Assembly (NCBI GenBank): GCA_024291935.2 | Contig: CM044313.1 | Span: 81,653,001-81,717,000 of the forward strand | Direction of reading: 5' to 3' | Length of the DNA: 64,000 nt | Source of the DNA: Okapia johnstoni | Lineage: Eukaryota > Chordata > Mammalia > Artiodactyla > Giraffidae | Shown here: one piece after another, positions 45,072-56,702 of the stretch | How the letters are laid out: each line of letters starts with the position of its first letter | Numbering within the stretch: position 1 is the first letter of the stretch | The notes under the pieces: generated by a model | What the model was told of the DNA's origin: nothing | The model's input: the letters and a program-made list of their open reading frames with translations, nothing else | Databases searched by the model: none | Made by a program: the position numbers and the translations under genes

Positions 45072-47999
45072 AGAACAACACCCAGTTGTGGATGTGACTG
45101 GTGATGGAAGGAAAGTCCGATGCTGTAAAGAGCAATACTGCATAAGAAACCTGGAATGCTAGGTATTTGAACCAAGGCAAATTGTAAGTGGTCAAAAAGG
45201 AGACGGCAAGAGTGAACATCAGCACTTTCGAATCAGCGAACTAAAATGGACTGGAATGGGTGAATTTAACTCAGATGACCATTATATCTACTACTGTGGG
45301 CAAGAATCCCTTAGAAGAAATGGAGTAGCCACCATAGTCAACAAAAGACTCCGAAATGCAGTACTTGGATGCAGTCTCAAAAATGACAGAATGATCTCTG
45401 TTCGTTTCCAAGGCAAGCCATTCAATAACACGGTAATCCAAGTCTATGCCCCGACCAATAATGCTGAAGAAGCTGAAGTTGAACAATTCTATGAAGACCT
45501 ACAAGACCTTCTAGAACTAACACCCCAAAAAAGATGTCCTTTTCATTACAGGGGGCTGGAATGCAAAAGTAAGAAGTCAAGGAATACCTGGAGTAACAGG
45601 CAAATTTGGCCTTGGAGCACAAAACAAAACAGGTCAAAGGCTAACAGAGTTTTGCCAAGAGAATGCACTGGTCATAGAAAACACCCTCTTCCAACAACAC
45701 AAGAGAAGACTCTACACGCAGACATCACTAGATGATCAATACCGAAATCGGACTGATTATATTTTTTGCAGCCATAGATGGAGAAGCTCTATACAGTCAG
45801 CAAAAACAAGACCAAGAGCTGACTGTGGCTCAGATCATGAACTCCTTATTGCCAAATTCAGACTGAAATTGAAGAAAGTAGGAAAAACCACTAGACCATT
45901 CAGGTATGACCTAAATCAAATCCCTTATGATTATACAGTGGAAGTGACAAATAGATTCAAGGGATTAGATCTGATAGACAGAGTGCCTAAAGAACTATAG
46001 ACAGAGGTTCATGACATTGTCCAGGAGGCAGTGATCAAGACCATTCCCAAGAAAAAGAAATGCAAAAAGGCAAAATGGTTGTCCGAGGAGGCCTTACAAA
46101 TAGCTGTGAAAAGAAGAGAAGCAAAGAGCAAAGGAGAAAAGGAAAGATATACCCATTTGAATGCAGAGTTCCAAAGAACAGCAAGGAGATATGAGAAAGG
46201 TTTCCTCAGTGATCAGTGCAAAGAAATAGAGGAAACAATAGAATGGGAAAGGCTAGATATCTCTTCAAGCAAATTAGAGATACAAAGGGTACATTTCATG
46301 TAAAGATGGGCACAATAAAGGACAGAAATGGAATGGACCTAACAGAAGAAGAAGATATTAAGAAGAAGTGGAAACAATACACAGAAAAACTATACAAAAA
46401 AGATCTTCATGATCCAGATAATCATAATGGTGTGATCACTCACCTAGAGACAGGCATTCTGGAATGCGAAGTCAAATGTGCCTTAGGAAGCATCACTATG
46501 AACAGCTAGTGGAGGTGATGGAATTCCAGTTGAGTTATTTCAAGTCCTAAAAGATGATGCTGTGAAAGTGCTGCACTCAATATGTCAGCAAATTTGGAAA
46601 ACTCAGCAGTGGCCACAGGACTAGAAAAGATTTTCATTCCAATCTCATTCCAATGAGATTTCATTCCAATCTCAAAGAAAGGCAATTCCAAAGAATGTTC
46701 AAACTACCGCACAATTGCACTCATCTCATCTCACATGCTAGCAAAGTAATGCTCAAAATTCTCCAAGCCAGGCTTCAACAGTACATGAACCGTGAACTTC
46801 CAGATGTTCAAGCTGGATTTAGAAAGCCAGAGGAACCAGAGATCAAATTGCCAACATCTGCTAGATCATTAAAAAAGCAAGAGAGTTCCAGAAAAACATC
46901 TACTTTTGCTTTAGTGACTACACCAAAGCCTTTGACTGTGTGGATCACAACAAACTGTAAAATTCTGAAAGAGATGGGAATACCAGACCACCTGACCTGC
47001 CTCCTGAGAAATCTGTACGCAGAAATCTAATGCAATTAGAATTGGACATGGAACAACAGACTGGTTCCAAATAAGGAAAGGAGTATGTCAAGGCTGTATA
47101 TTGTCACCCTGCTTGTTTAACTTGTATTCAGAGTACATCATGCGAAATGCTACACTGGATGAAGCATAAGCTGGAATCAAGATTGCTGGGAGAAATATCA
47201 AGAATCCCAGATACACAGATGACACCACCCTTGTGGCAGAAAGTGAAGAGGAACTAAAGAGCCCCTTGATGAAAGTGAAAGAGGAGAGTGAAAAAGTTGC
47301 CTTAAAACTCAACATTCAGAAAACTAAGATCATGGCATCTGGTCCCATCGCTTCATGGCAAATAGTTGGGGAAACAATGGAAACAGTGACAGACTTTATT
47401 TTGTGGGGCTCCAAAATCATTGCAGATGGTTACTGGAGCTATGAAATTAAAAGATGCTTACTCCTTGGGTGAAAAGTTATGACCAAGCTAGACAGCATAT
47501 TAAAAAGCAGAAACATTGCATTACCAACCAAGGTCCATCTAGTCAAAGCTATGGTTTTTCCTATAGTCATGTATGGATGTGAGAGTTGGACTATAAAGAA
47601 ATCTGAGTGCTGAAGAATTGATGCTTTTGAAATGTGGTGTTGGAGAAAACTCTTGAGAGTCCCTTAGATTGCAAGGAGATCCAACCTGTCAATCCTAAAG
47701 GAAATCAGTCCTGAATATTCATTGGAAGAACTGATTCTGAAGCTGCAACTCCAATACTTTGGCCACCTGATGTGAAGAACCGACTCATTTAAAAAGACTC
47801 TGTTGCTGGGAAAGATTGAAGGCGAGAGGAAAAGTGGACAACAGAGAATAAGATGGTTGGATGTCATCACTGACGCGATGAACTTGAGTTTGAGTAGGCT
47901 CCAGGGGTTGATGATGGACAGTGAAGCCTGGCGTGCTGAAGTGCATGGGGTCGCAAAGAGGCAGACACAACTGAGCAACTGAACTGACTGACTGACTGA
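45072..47999 (+). mobile_element. BovB LINE, nearly complete, 5' UTR missing
   Basis: Begins at acaacacccagttgtggat, just before the endonuclease, and runs 2.9 kb to a tail of ACTG units rather than CTGAA (about 47978-47999). The endonuclease keeps the catalytic Glu codon GAA at 45238-45240 (SELKW), but its GTWN motif region is scrambled and one extra C near 45525 shifts the frame before GDWN. The linker is readable at 46031-46303 (KAKWLSEEALQIAVKRREAK). The RT has a damaged motif A stretch (VTTPKPLTV frame) and a decayed motif C (aga tac aca gat gac, YTDD). The local sequence at 46627-46675 repeats tttcattccaatctc. No target duplication seen. Confidence 0.95.
45256..45735 (+). pseudogene. 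BovB endonuclease fragment, frameshifted
   Basis: Opens at MGEFNSDDHYIYYCGQESLR and follows the family closely (GVATIVNKRLRNAVLGC, NTVIQVYAPTNNAEEAEVEQ, YEDLQDLLELTP) for about 90 residues. Then one extra C in a C/A-run near 45525 moves translation out of frame, and the GDWNAK and SDH motifs are read only in another frame. The ATG is internal, not the native start. This copy has the Glu codon (45238-45240) upstream that the full-length copy lost. Confidence 0.85.
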
Positions 48000-49600
48000 T
48001 CCATTTTAATCTGATTTTTTTCTTATTGAGTTGTGTGAGTTCTTTGTATGTTTGGATACTGGGTGAATCATTTGCAAATATCCTCTCCGATTCAGTAAAT
48101 TAACTTTTCATTTTGTTGGTAGTTTCTTTCACTGTACAAAAACTTTCAGTTTGAGGTACACTCATTGGTTTATTTTTGCTTTTGTTGCCCTTACCTGAGG
48201 AGACAGATTCAAAAATATTATTAAAACTGATGTCAGAAACCATACTGTGTTTTCTTCTCGGAGTTTTATGGTTTCAGGTCTTACATTTAAGTCTTTAAGC
48301 CATTTGAGTTTATTCATATGGTATAAGCAAGTATTACAATTTCACTTTTTTGCATATAGCTGTCCAATGTTTTTCCAGCACAATTTATTAAAGAGACAAG
48401 TCTTTTCTGCATCATATATTCTTGGTTCCTTTTTCATAAATTAATTGGAAACGCTAACATGGATTTCTTACTGTATTGTACTCTCTAGTCTGTTTCATTG
48501 ATCTCTGTGTCTCTTTTTGTGTCAACATCATACAGTTTTGAAAACCATAGATTTGTAGTATAGTTCAAAACCAGGGAGCATGATCCCTCCACCTTTGTTC
48601 TTTCTTAAGATTGCTTTGGCTATTTAGGGTCTTTTGTGGTTGCATACAAATTTTAAGAGTATCTGCTCTAGTTCTGTGAAGAATGCTATCAATATTTTAA
48701 TAGGAATTGCATTGAATCTGTAGATTGCTTTGGGTATTATGAATATTTTAACAATATTAAGATGTTGTTTAATATTGTTAAGCATGGGAATGGTATATCT
48801 TTCTATTTATTGATGTTGTCTTTAATTTCTTTCATCAGTGTTTTATAGTTTTCAGTGTCTTTTATCTACTTGGTTAAATTTACCTCCAGGTATTTCATTC
48901 TTTTTGATGCAATTGTAAATGGGATTATTTTCTTAATTTCTATTTCTGATAGTTTTTTATTAGTATATAGACTTTATGCTTTGTTCTTTTTTCTAGTTTC
49001 TTTAGATGCAAGGTCAGATTGTTTATTTGAGACTTTTTCTTGTTTTCAGAAGTATGCCTGTATCACTATAAACCATCCTCGTAGAACTTTTTTTGCTGCA
49101 CCCTATAGATTTTGGAACATTATGTTTTCATTTTCCTTTATTTCAATGTATTTTTTTCTTCATGATCCATTAGTTATTTAATAGCATGTGGTCTAGCCTC
49201 CTCTTGTTTGTGCTTTTTCCAGTTTTCTTCTTGTAATTAATTTCTAGTTTCATACCACTGTGGTAGGAAAAGATGCCTGATGTGATTTCAATCTGCTTAA
49301 ATTTATTGAGACTGTTTTATGGCCTAATATGATATATACTGGAGAAAGCACATTTGCACTTGAAAACAATGTGTTTTCTGTTGTTTTTTAGTGTGTTGTT
49401 CTATTTACCTATTAAGTTCATTAGGCTAATGTGTCATTCAAGGGCCATTGTTTCCTAATTGATTTTCTGTCTGGATGATCTATCCATTGATGTGGGGGGG
49501 TATTAAAGTTCCCTACTATTATATTACTGTGAATGTCTCTCTTTATGTGTAATACTGTTTGCTTTATTTATTTACATTCTCCTATGTTGGGTACGTATTT

Positions 49601-49803
49601 TGTTGTTGTTGTTGTTTAGTTGCTAAGTTGTGTATGACTCTTTGCGACCCCATGAATTGTAGCCCCCCAGGATCCTCTGTGCATGGGACTTCCAGGCTAG
49701 AATACTAAAGTGGGTTGTCATTTCTTTCTCCAGGTGATCTCCCCAGACCTGGGATCGTGTCTCCTGCATTGGCAGGCAGATTCTTTACCACTGAGCTACC
49801 TGG
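49601..49803 (-). mobile_element. Bov-tA SINE, minus strand, inside L1
   Basis: Antisense Bov-tA with an AAC-type tail (plus strand tgttgttgttgttgttta), body aagtgggttgtcatttcttt and head ggcagattctttaccactga. Confidence 0.93.
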
Positions 49804-50184
49804 TGTTATATCTTCTTAAAATGATCCTTTTATGTAATGCTCTTCTTTGTCTCTTGTTACAGTCTTTGTTTTAAAGTCTATTTTGTCAGCCATAAGTATT
49901 GCTACCCTAGCTTTTCATTTCCATTTCCGTGGAACACTTCATTTTCAGTTTGTGTGTCTTTAGATCTTAAGTGAGTCTCTTGCATGCAGCATATATACAG
50001 ATCTTTTTAAAATCCATCAGCCACTCTATGTGTTTTGATTGGAACATTTAGTCCCTTTACAGTTAAAATAATTATTGATAGATATGTATTTATTGCTATT
50101 TTGATAATTTTTTTCTGATTATTTTTGTAGCTCTCTGTTCATTTCTTTTCTGATTCTTTTTTCTTGTGATCTGATGACTTTCTT

Positions 50185-50502
50185 TTTTTATTCATTTATT
50201 TTTGGCTATGCTGGATCTTTGTTGCTGCATGGCTCTTCTCTAGTTGTGGTGAGCAGGGGCTAGTCTCTAGCTGTGGTGCGTGGGCTTCTCATTGCAGTGG
50301 CTTCTCTTGTTGTGGAGCCCAGACTCTAGAGTGCACGGGCTTCAGTAGTTGCGGTTCCCAGGCTCTAGAGCTCAGACTCAATAGTTGTGGTGCACAGGTT
50401 TATTTGCTCCACAGCATGTGGGATCTTCCCAGACCAGGGATTGGATCTGTGTCCCCTGCATTGGCAGGCAGATTCTTTACCACTGAGCTACCAGGGAAAC
50501 CC
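50185..50502 (-). mobile_element. CHR-type tRNA SINE, minus strand, inside L1
   Basis: Antisense SINE with a T-rich start, tttggctatgctggatcttt, gtggtgcgtgggcttctcat, agcatgtgggatcttcccag and a tRNA-like head (ggcagattctttaccactga). Target duplication of 13 bp with one difference: tgatgactttctt at 50172-50184 and tgatggctttctt at 50503-50515. Confidence 0.88.
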
Positions 50503-52197
50503 TGATGGCTTTCTTTAGTTCTATGTTTGCACTCCTTTCTCTTTATTTTTTTATATCTGTTATAGGTTTTTGGTTTGTGGTTACCATGAGGTTCATTTAT
50601 AATACCCTTTGTATATAGCAGTCTATTTTAAGTTGATGGTTGCCTGAGTTCACCCTCCTACCACACATTTATGTTTTTGGCATCATATTTTGCATCTTTT
50701 TGTTTTGTGTGTTGATTAATTTTTGTGGATATAGATGGTTTTTACTATATTGTCTTTTAACTGTCATAATAGCTTAATAGGTGATTGTCCGCTACTTTTA
50801 CTCTATGTTTGGTTTTACCAGTGAGATTTTTTTTTCCTTCATAATTTTATTTCTAATTATTACCTTTTCCTTTTAAAGAAGTCCCTTTAACATTTTTTGA
50901 AAGGCCAGCTTAGTGGTGATGAACTCCTTTAGCTTTTGATTGTCTGGAAACTCTTTATCTCTTCTTCAGTTCTGAATGACAACCTTCTCAGGTCAAGTAC
51001 TCCTGGCTGTAATTTCTTTTTCTTTCAACACTTTGAGTATATAGTATCAGTTCCTTCAGGATAGTAAAGTTTTTGCTGAAAGATCAGTTGATAGTTGTAT
51101 AGGGTAGTTTCCTTGTACATAACTAGTTGTTTTTCTCTTCATACTTTTAAGAGTCTCTCTTTATCTTTAGCATTTGACATTTTAATTATAATGTGTCTTG
51201 GTATGAGTTTCTTCGGGTTTATCTTTTTTGGGGACTCATTGTGTTTCTAGACTTGGATTTTTATTTCCTTTCCCAGGTTAGGGAAGTTTTCAGCCATTAA
51301 TTTTTCAAATAGGGTTTTCAAACCCTTTTTCTCTCTCTTCTTTTCTTGAGATTCCTTAAATGCAACAATAAGTATGCTTGATATTGTCTCAGAGGTCCCT
51401 ATCTTCATTCTTTTTCATTCTTTGATCTTTTTGCTGTTCTGATCAGGTGATTTCTACTATCCTGTCTTCTAGATTATTGATCCATTCTTCTACATGCTCT
51501 AATCTGTTGTTAATTTCCATTAATATATTTTTATTAGTCATTATATTCTTCGGTTTTGATTGGTTCTTTTTTTATAATTTCTGTCTCTTAGTTGAAGTTC
51601 TCATTGTGTTCATCCATTCTTCTCCCAGGTTCGGTGAGCACATTTATGACTATTACTTTCAACTCTTTATCTGGTAAATTGCTTATCTCCATTTCATTTA
51701 ATTGGAAGGGGCGTGTTCTTTTGTTTGGAAGGCATTCTTTTGTCTTCTCATTTTGCCGATCTGTGTTTGTCTCTATGTATTTCACATATCAACTACATTT
51801 CACAGTTGGAAAGAGTGACCTTATGTAGAAGGTACCCTATGGTGCCCAATGGCTCAATCCCCCCTGGTCACCAGAGCTAGGTGCTCCAGGGTACCCCATG
51901 TGTGGGCTGCTCATGCTCTCCTGTTTTGGTTGAGTTATGACTAGTGCAGGTAGACTGGTGGGTCTGCTGGCTGAGAAGTTTGGCCACAACTGTTGTGGAT
52001 ATGTGGGCCCAGAGTAGGAGCCACTTCGGAGGAACACTCCAAAGTGGAGTGAGGCTGCCCATCAAGTGGGGTAGAATGGGAACCTTTGGAGAGCAGATTG
52101 ACTTTTTTAATTAGCTGCATATCATGAGAGACTTTTCTAAGATCCAATCAGAAACATGCTTATATCTATAAAAACCAATGTAAGTGATCTTGGTTTA

Positions 52198-52410
52198 CAT
52201 AAAGTGTCTCAACTTCAACACTGTTTTATTTGGGGTTGAATAATTCTTTGTTGTGGGGTTGGGTAGTTCTCCTATGCATTGTCAAATGTTTAACAGGATC
52301 CCTGGCCTCTACCCAGTAGATGCCAATAGTACCCCCTTCACAGTTATGACAATAATAATTCAAGACTTTACTAAATGTCCCCTGGGGGTAAAAATTGCCC
52401 CTTGTTTTAC
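52198..52410. mobile_element. hAT-Charlie MITE, MER5-like
   Basis: Contains ttgaataattctttgttgtg, ggatccctggcctctaccca, gtagatgccaatagtacccc and tactaaatgtcccctggggg, the recognisable order of MER5-type MITEs. Terminal repeats are decayed. Confidence 0.7.
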
Positions 52411-53524
52411 AGAGTAGGGAAACAAGCCATTCAGGTATCCGAGATTTAGGCCCACAACCTTATACATTAGATCCAAACCTCAGTAAACTATACCTCAGAA
52501 TCTAGCCTCTTCAGTACTTCTACAGACAGACTCATGTCCACTGACATAGTTTGTTAAAGGCAATCAGTTGAAGCAAAGATAAACATATATTATATGCATA
52601 CCATATAAATTTTATATTGCATAAGGCCTTTGAAAAACATACATCTGATCTTGACTTCACTTGGTGTTTCACTCACTTTATTTCATTTTTAACTGCCTTG
52701 TCAAAGAGTTCCTAGAGACATAAGAACTTGATTTGCTATCACATTTTACAGTTATTTATAATTCTATGACATTTACACCATCCAGTTACCTGAGGCAAAT
52801 TTTTAAAGCTTAGTAAGGTTGGAATCATATATCCAATCTTGCTGTTTTCAGTTTTTTGACCACTCCAGCCCAACTATGTCTTCAGTACATATAAAGACTG
52901 AAATGATCATTTTCTAAGTAATTCAGATTACATAATATTTATCCATTTAAAAAAGTGTTTCAAAGTACAGTAAGGTTAATCTCAAAACCATTTATAATGA
53001 TAGGTATCAGAATAATTTACAAATTTGCTGTGAGATATCACTAGGGTTTTTTTTTTTAATTAATGTGTATCAAGAATCTCTCCTTTGCATTTATATATTT
53101 ATCTTTGAAAGTATGTTCTACAGGGTATCAATCCTCTCATTCCTTAGGGATGCTAAATATGGCCCCACTAGACCTGCTGCCCATCTTGGTCACCACAAAT
53201 AATTAACCCCAACATGAAGTATTTAAAATATGTAAAGGTTAAAAGATCATAAAAATGAGACCATATGTCCAAACATACCACGTGTGCTTTGGCAAGGGAA
53301 ATGTATGTGTTAAGACAGATCCTAAGAAGCCTGCCAGGGAACTAGATCAAAACCAGAACAAAAAGATTCTTTTCATATAAGCTACGTATTTCCCTAGTAC
53401 TTACTCCCCAAGGTTAGCCAAGATGAAAGAAGTCCATCTACTCATATATCTGTCTAGCAAAGCCATCTTCCTTCATGAATGAGAAGATAAAAGCCCCTGT
53501 TACAGATAAAAGAACTCTGTATTT
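52411..53524. other. Unassigned non-coding stretch
   Basis: AT-rich, about 1.1 kb; no gene or repeat recognised. Confidence 0.45.
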
Positions 53525-53735
53525 GGGGAGATGAATTGCCTTGGTCCAAATCCTGGCTTCATCACTGACTCTATCAACACCTAAACATGTTGGCAAGATA
53601 CTTAGCATCTCTGAGCCTCAGTTTCCTCATTTACAAAATGGAAATGATTATATTTTTTCTTCTGTAATGTCTTGACGATTAAATAAGATAAATTGAAAGT
53701 GTTTAGAATTTTTTCCTGGCTCGTAATGAAGACTG
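53525..53735 (+). mobile_element. MIR SINE
   Basis: Clear MIR order: gcttcatcactgactctatc, ctctgagcctcagtttcctc, atttacaaaatggaaatgat, gacgattaaataagataaat and a decayed 3' end. Confidence 0.75.
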
Positions 53736-54262
53736 CTGTTCTTATCGAGAAAACAAATGTACATCCATTCTCCTCAGGAATGCTAATATTTTGGTGCCCA
53801 CTCTTATTCACTTCAAATTATGCTCCAAGGTCTGGATCTGAAAAGGTGCATCCAGTTTTGCTTGGTGGTTTTATCACCAAAACCAGATCAAGGAAGAGCA
53901 TATATAGCCAAAATCTAGTCATGCACGAGCCCCCTATGGGGGGGCATGTGGGCTTCTGCACTGGTATGGAGTTTATCTCACTGATGATAAAGAGCCAAAG
54001 AGACTTCTTGAGGATCAGCACCAGAAAGAGCAGTTAAAAATGGAGATGTTCGAGTGAGCAGGGAGTGGCTTCAACCCACGGTATACATGTATTCCATTAC
54101 TTAGAGTAGCCTGTATACCACTTACATTGGTTGAGTAACTAGACTGTAAAACTGTCAAAACCCTAGAAGAAATTACTTTTAGTTAGGTATTATCCAGGCT
54201 AATCCATACCATACTTTTCATAATTGAGAACCAGTTATCTAGTGTTTTTTAATACTGTTTTG
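53736..54262. other. Unassigned non-coding stretch
   Basis: A 114-codon frame on the plus strand (53693-54037) extends from the MIR into this region; it has no motif or known relative, so I treat it as chance. Confidence 0.45.
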
Positions 54263-54434
54263 GGTCTGTTAGGTAGTTAGAATAGGAAACAGGAGTCCAG
54301 AATGGCAGTGGCTAAAAGAAAAGGGAGGGAAAAGCCCGTGAAAATAGAGCAAAGGAAGGTCCGAGGACCAGAGCGAGGACCTCGGGTAGAACAAACAGCA
54401 CTCCTGGCTAGCCCAATTTACACAGGGCAGGCCT

Positions 54435-54455
54435 GGGGGGCGGGGACATAAAAGG
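54435..54455 (+). promoter_or_regulatory. LTR promoter elements: GC box and TATA-like box
   Basis: A GC box (54435-54445) sits directly upstream of the TATA-like ATAAAAGG (about 54448-54455). Transcription would start near 54480 and the poly(A) signal follows at 54554. Whether it is active is unknown. Confidence 0.65.
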
Positions 54456-54553
54456 AGGAGCCAAAGGGCGCGGGGGTGGGCCCTCTCTTCTCTTTGCGTC
54501 TTTGGGTCTGCATGCCCTCACACCTCGAGGATGTATTTTCCTGCTATTTTCTA

Positions 54554-54559
54554 AATAAA
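54554..54559 (+). terminator. LTR polyadenylation signal AATAAA
   Basis: Canonical AATAAA about 100 bp downstream of the TATA-like box, as expected at the end of a retroviral R region. Confidence 0.8.
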
Positions 54560-54560
54560 A

Positions 54561-54700
54561 CTGAGCTGTAACATGGAGCTGTAACACTGATCTATCTAAG
54601 AGCTATAACACGGTCTGTTTGAAACCTGAGAGCTATAACACCGTCTATCTGAGACCTGAGAGCTATAATACGGTCTGTCTGAGAGCTGTGACGTGCTGAG
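54561..54700 (+). repeat. Tandem repeat of about 30 bp in LTR U5
   Basis: Four to six degenerate units built on gagctataacac(g/c)gtct followed by gtctgagacctga. The three best units begin at about 54599, 54629 and 54659, with shorter, more diverged ones on both sides. Confidence 0.85.
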
Positions 54701-54775
54701 GGCTTTAATGTCCCTCGCTTCAAATTTTTGTTGAGACGAGACAGAACCAAGGAGATTACACTCCCCTGACAGGTC

Positions 54776-56467
54776 AAAAACTGTTAAATTAGAAATTGCT
54801 AAAATAAAAATTCACTTTAATATTTAGCTAGGTAAATAAAAATTAATTTATGTAACCCTCAAGGGAAAAAAAAAGTAATTTCCCATGCTTTTAATTTCTT
54901 TTAAAACTTAAAAATAAATATAATGAAATATTCCATACATATAAAAATGTATAAAGAATAATACAGCAAACTTTGACTCAGGGCACAGAACTTCAGGGGT
55001 CTCAGTTTTAATCTGGGGTCTCAGTTCCTTCTTCACATCTTGCTTTCCCCCATCCACCCACCTTCATACCCAAGCTTCAAGGCATCAGATTGTCAAATGC
55101 CCTGAGCAACTGAAGATTTGGCATCAGCTTCCCATTCTGCTTTCTCTGAGAATTCAAACGAGCGATAAAAACAAAAGATGTGTGAAGTATTTCATTCAGC
55201 ACTCTATGTGTTTTAGTGGGAAATTTTTCAGGACATCTAGTCCTTTTATTATTTTTTAAACTAAACTATACTCACTGTTATGAGTTTAAAATTTTTGTTA
55301 ATTTCATTTTATTTCTATATTTGCATCTGTCTGCATTAAGATATGAATGCAAATAAAGACAAAATGACCATAATCAGAATTGATATGCTTTAAATCACTG
55401 TAAAGATACAATTTTCCATTGTAGAGAGTAATTTTTGTATTTGAAATGTATTTTTAATAGTTCCAAAATAACAACTAAATGCCAATTAGTCATCTTGTTG
55501 TTATTCAGTGAATGCTACCTCTAACTCTAAACTCTCCTATCCCTTTCCAAAAGTCCTCTAGGATATTTACCCAATTTATAAATTCCCCATTCTAAGGTAA
55601 ATAGTCCTTAGAGAATGGAATGTTCCTGCTAGCAAATCTACTTAGCCTTCTCCATCTCACCTAAAGTATGTTAATGAGGAAATTCATTCTGTGTGTGTGT
55701 GTGTGTGAGTGATCAAACCTTAGAATTTCAACACTTTCCTTACCCAAGTGTGATGACTGTGCAGTAGGCAAGCACTGAATTGGCTGTTTTCTTTTCCCAG
55801 GGTTCAGATGAGCCCTGGCGTATCATCAGGTGGTAAATCTCTCATTGGCAACTGTCTTTGATAAGAACAGAGACTTGCACTCCTGTGTGTGTGTGCTCCT
55901 GGCTGACTAAAGGCTAATGCCTCCTACCAAATTTCTCTTTGGAGGACCTGAACTCCAGCCCTAACACCATTGCATCCCAGTCAGAGCTGCCTTGGCCCCT
56001 CTGCATGGGAAAGGGAGGAGAGGGTGTTCTATTCTGTTTTAAGATGAGGAAACAGAATCTCAAAGAAGTTAGCTTTCATGAATTCAAATAGTAAAGGGTG
56101 GAAACAAATTGACTCTAGAGCTCATGATGTTTCACTATACTGAAAATATAAAAATGCTATTTTTGTAAAGAGCTGATAGCTAGTAGTGCATTGATTGACC
56201 TTAAAGGTGTTTGAAGTAGTTGGGGTTTCACTGGCTGCTTGTGGGAGGCCTGATTTATTTGGAGCAGTGCCTGGTGCGTAATGATAGTTATATAGGTGTT
56301 TACCATTTGTCACTGCCACAAGCATAGACTCTGAGCAGCTTAGATGTCACAAGTATGTCATAACTATCATATGTACACTCTTTCCTGGATCTAGACTTAA
56401 GAATAGTCTTAAAATATAAGGAATTTTAAGCCAGTGAGAATTTCTGTAAACTAAGGTAGTGTTTCTG
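54776..56467. other. Unassigned stretch with a short (TG)n run
   Basis: No gene recognised. A (TG)n run lies at about 55691-55709. At about 56040-56135 a weak MIR-like word (gatgaggaaacagaatctca) occurs. Confidence 0.45.
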
Positions 56468-56476
56468 TGACACTCA

Positions 56477-56693
56477 GTGGTGGTGGTGGTTTAGTGGCTA
56501 AGTTGTGTCCGACTCTTGCAACCCCATGGACTGTAGCCTGCCAGGCTCCTCTTTCCATGGGATTCTCCAGGCAAGAATACTGGAGTGGGTTGCCATTTCC
56601 TTCTCCAGGAGATCTTCCTGATCCAAGAATCGAACCTGGGTCTCCTGCATTGCAGGCAGATTCTTTACCAACTGAGCTATAAAGGAAGCCTCA
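56477..56693 (-). mobile_element. Bov-tA SINE, minus strand
   Basis: Antisense Bov-tA with a (TGG)n-like 3' tail at 56478-56490. Exact 9-bp target duplication: tgacactca at 56468-56476 and 56694-56702. Confidence 0.95.
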
Positions 56694-56702
56694 TGACACT
56701 CA

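Larger units (their letters stand above)
48000..52100 (-). mobile_element. Old L1 LINE, minus strand, 5' part retained, internally deleted
   Basis: Antisense L1 from distal ORF2 (ttattgagttgtgtgagttc, tgtgccaacatcat-like region near 48520) to the 5' part (gtctggaaactctttatctc, taatgtgtcttggtatgagt, gttagggaagttttcagcca) and a GC-richer 5' UTR-like end (about 51835-52100). A jump near 48985-49010 skips most of the RT-coding region. The 3' UTR is missing: L1 starts abruptly at the BovB tail. It is interrupted by a Bov-tA (49601-49803) and a CHR SINE (50185-50502). It is more diverged than the L1 at 27196. Confidence 0.85.
54267..54771 (+). mobile_element. Solo LTR of an endogenous retrovirus
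   Basis: 505 bp bounded by TGTTAG and CTGACA (imperfect inverted TG...CA ends) and by a 4-bp direct repeat GGTC at 54263-54266 and 54772-54775. It has a GC box (ggggggcgggg, 54435-54445), a TATA-like cataaaagg (54447-54455) and AATAAA at 54554-54559, in the order of U3, R and U5. No gag, pol or env remains next to it, so this is a solo LTR formed by LTR-LTR recombination. The plus orientation follows from TATA then AATAAA. A 4-bp duplication favours a class I (gammaretrovirus-like) origin, but the exact family is not named with confidence. Confidence 0.88.

Noticed and set aside
53693..54037. 114-codon plus-strand open frame
   Set aside because: It begins within a MIR, has no motif and no known relative; best explained as chance.
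54561..54700. Direct repeats of about 30 bp that could suggest a CRISPR array
   Set aside because: Units are contiguous without spacers, degenerate, and lie inside a retroviral LTR of a mammalian genome.
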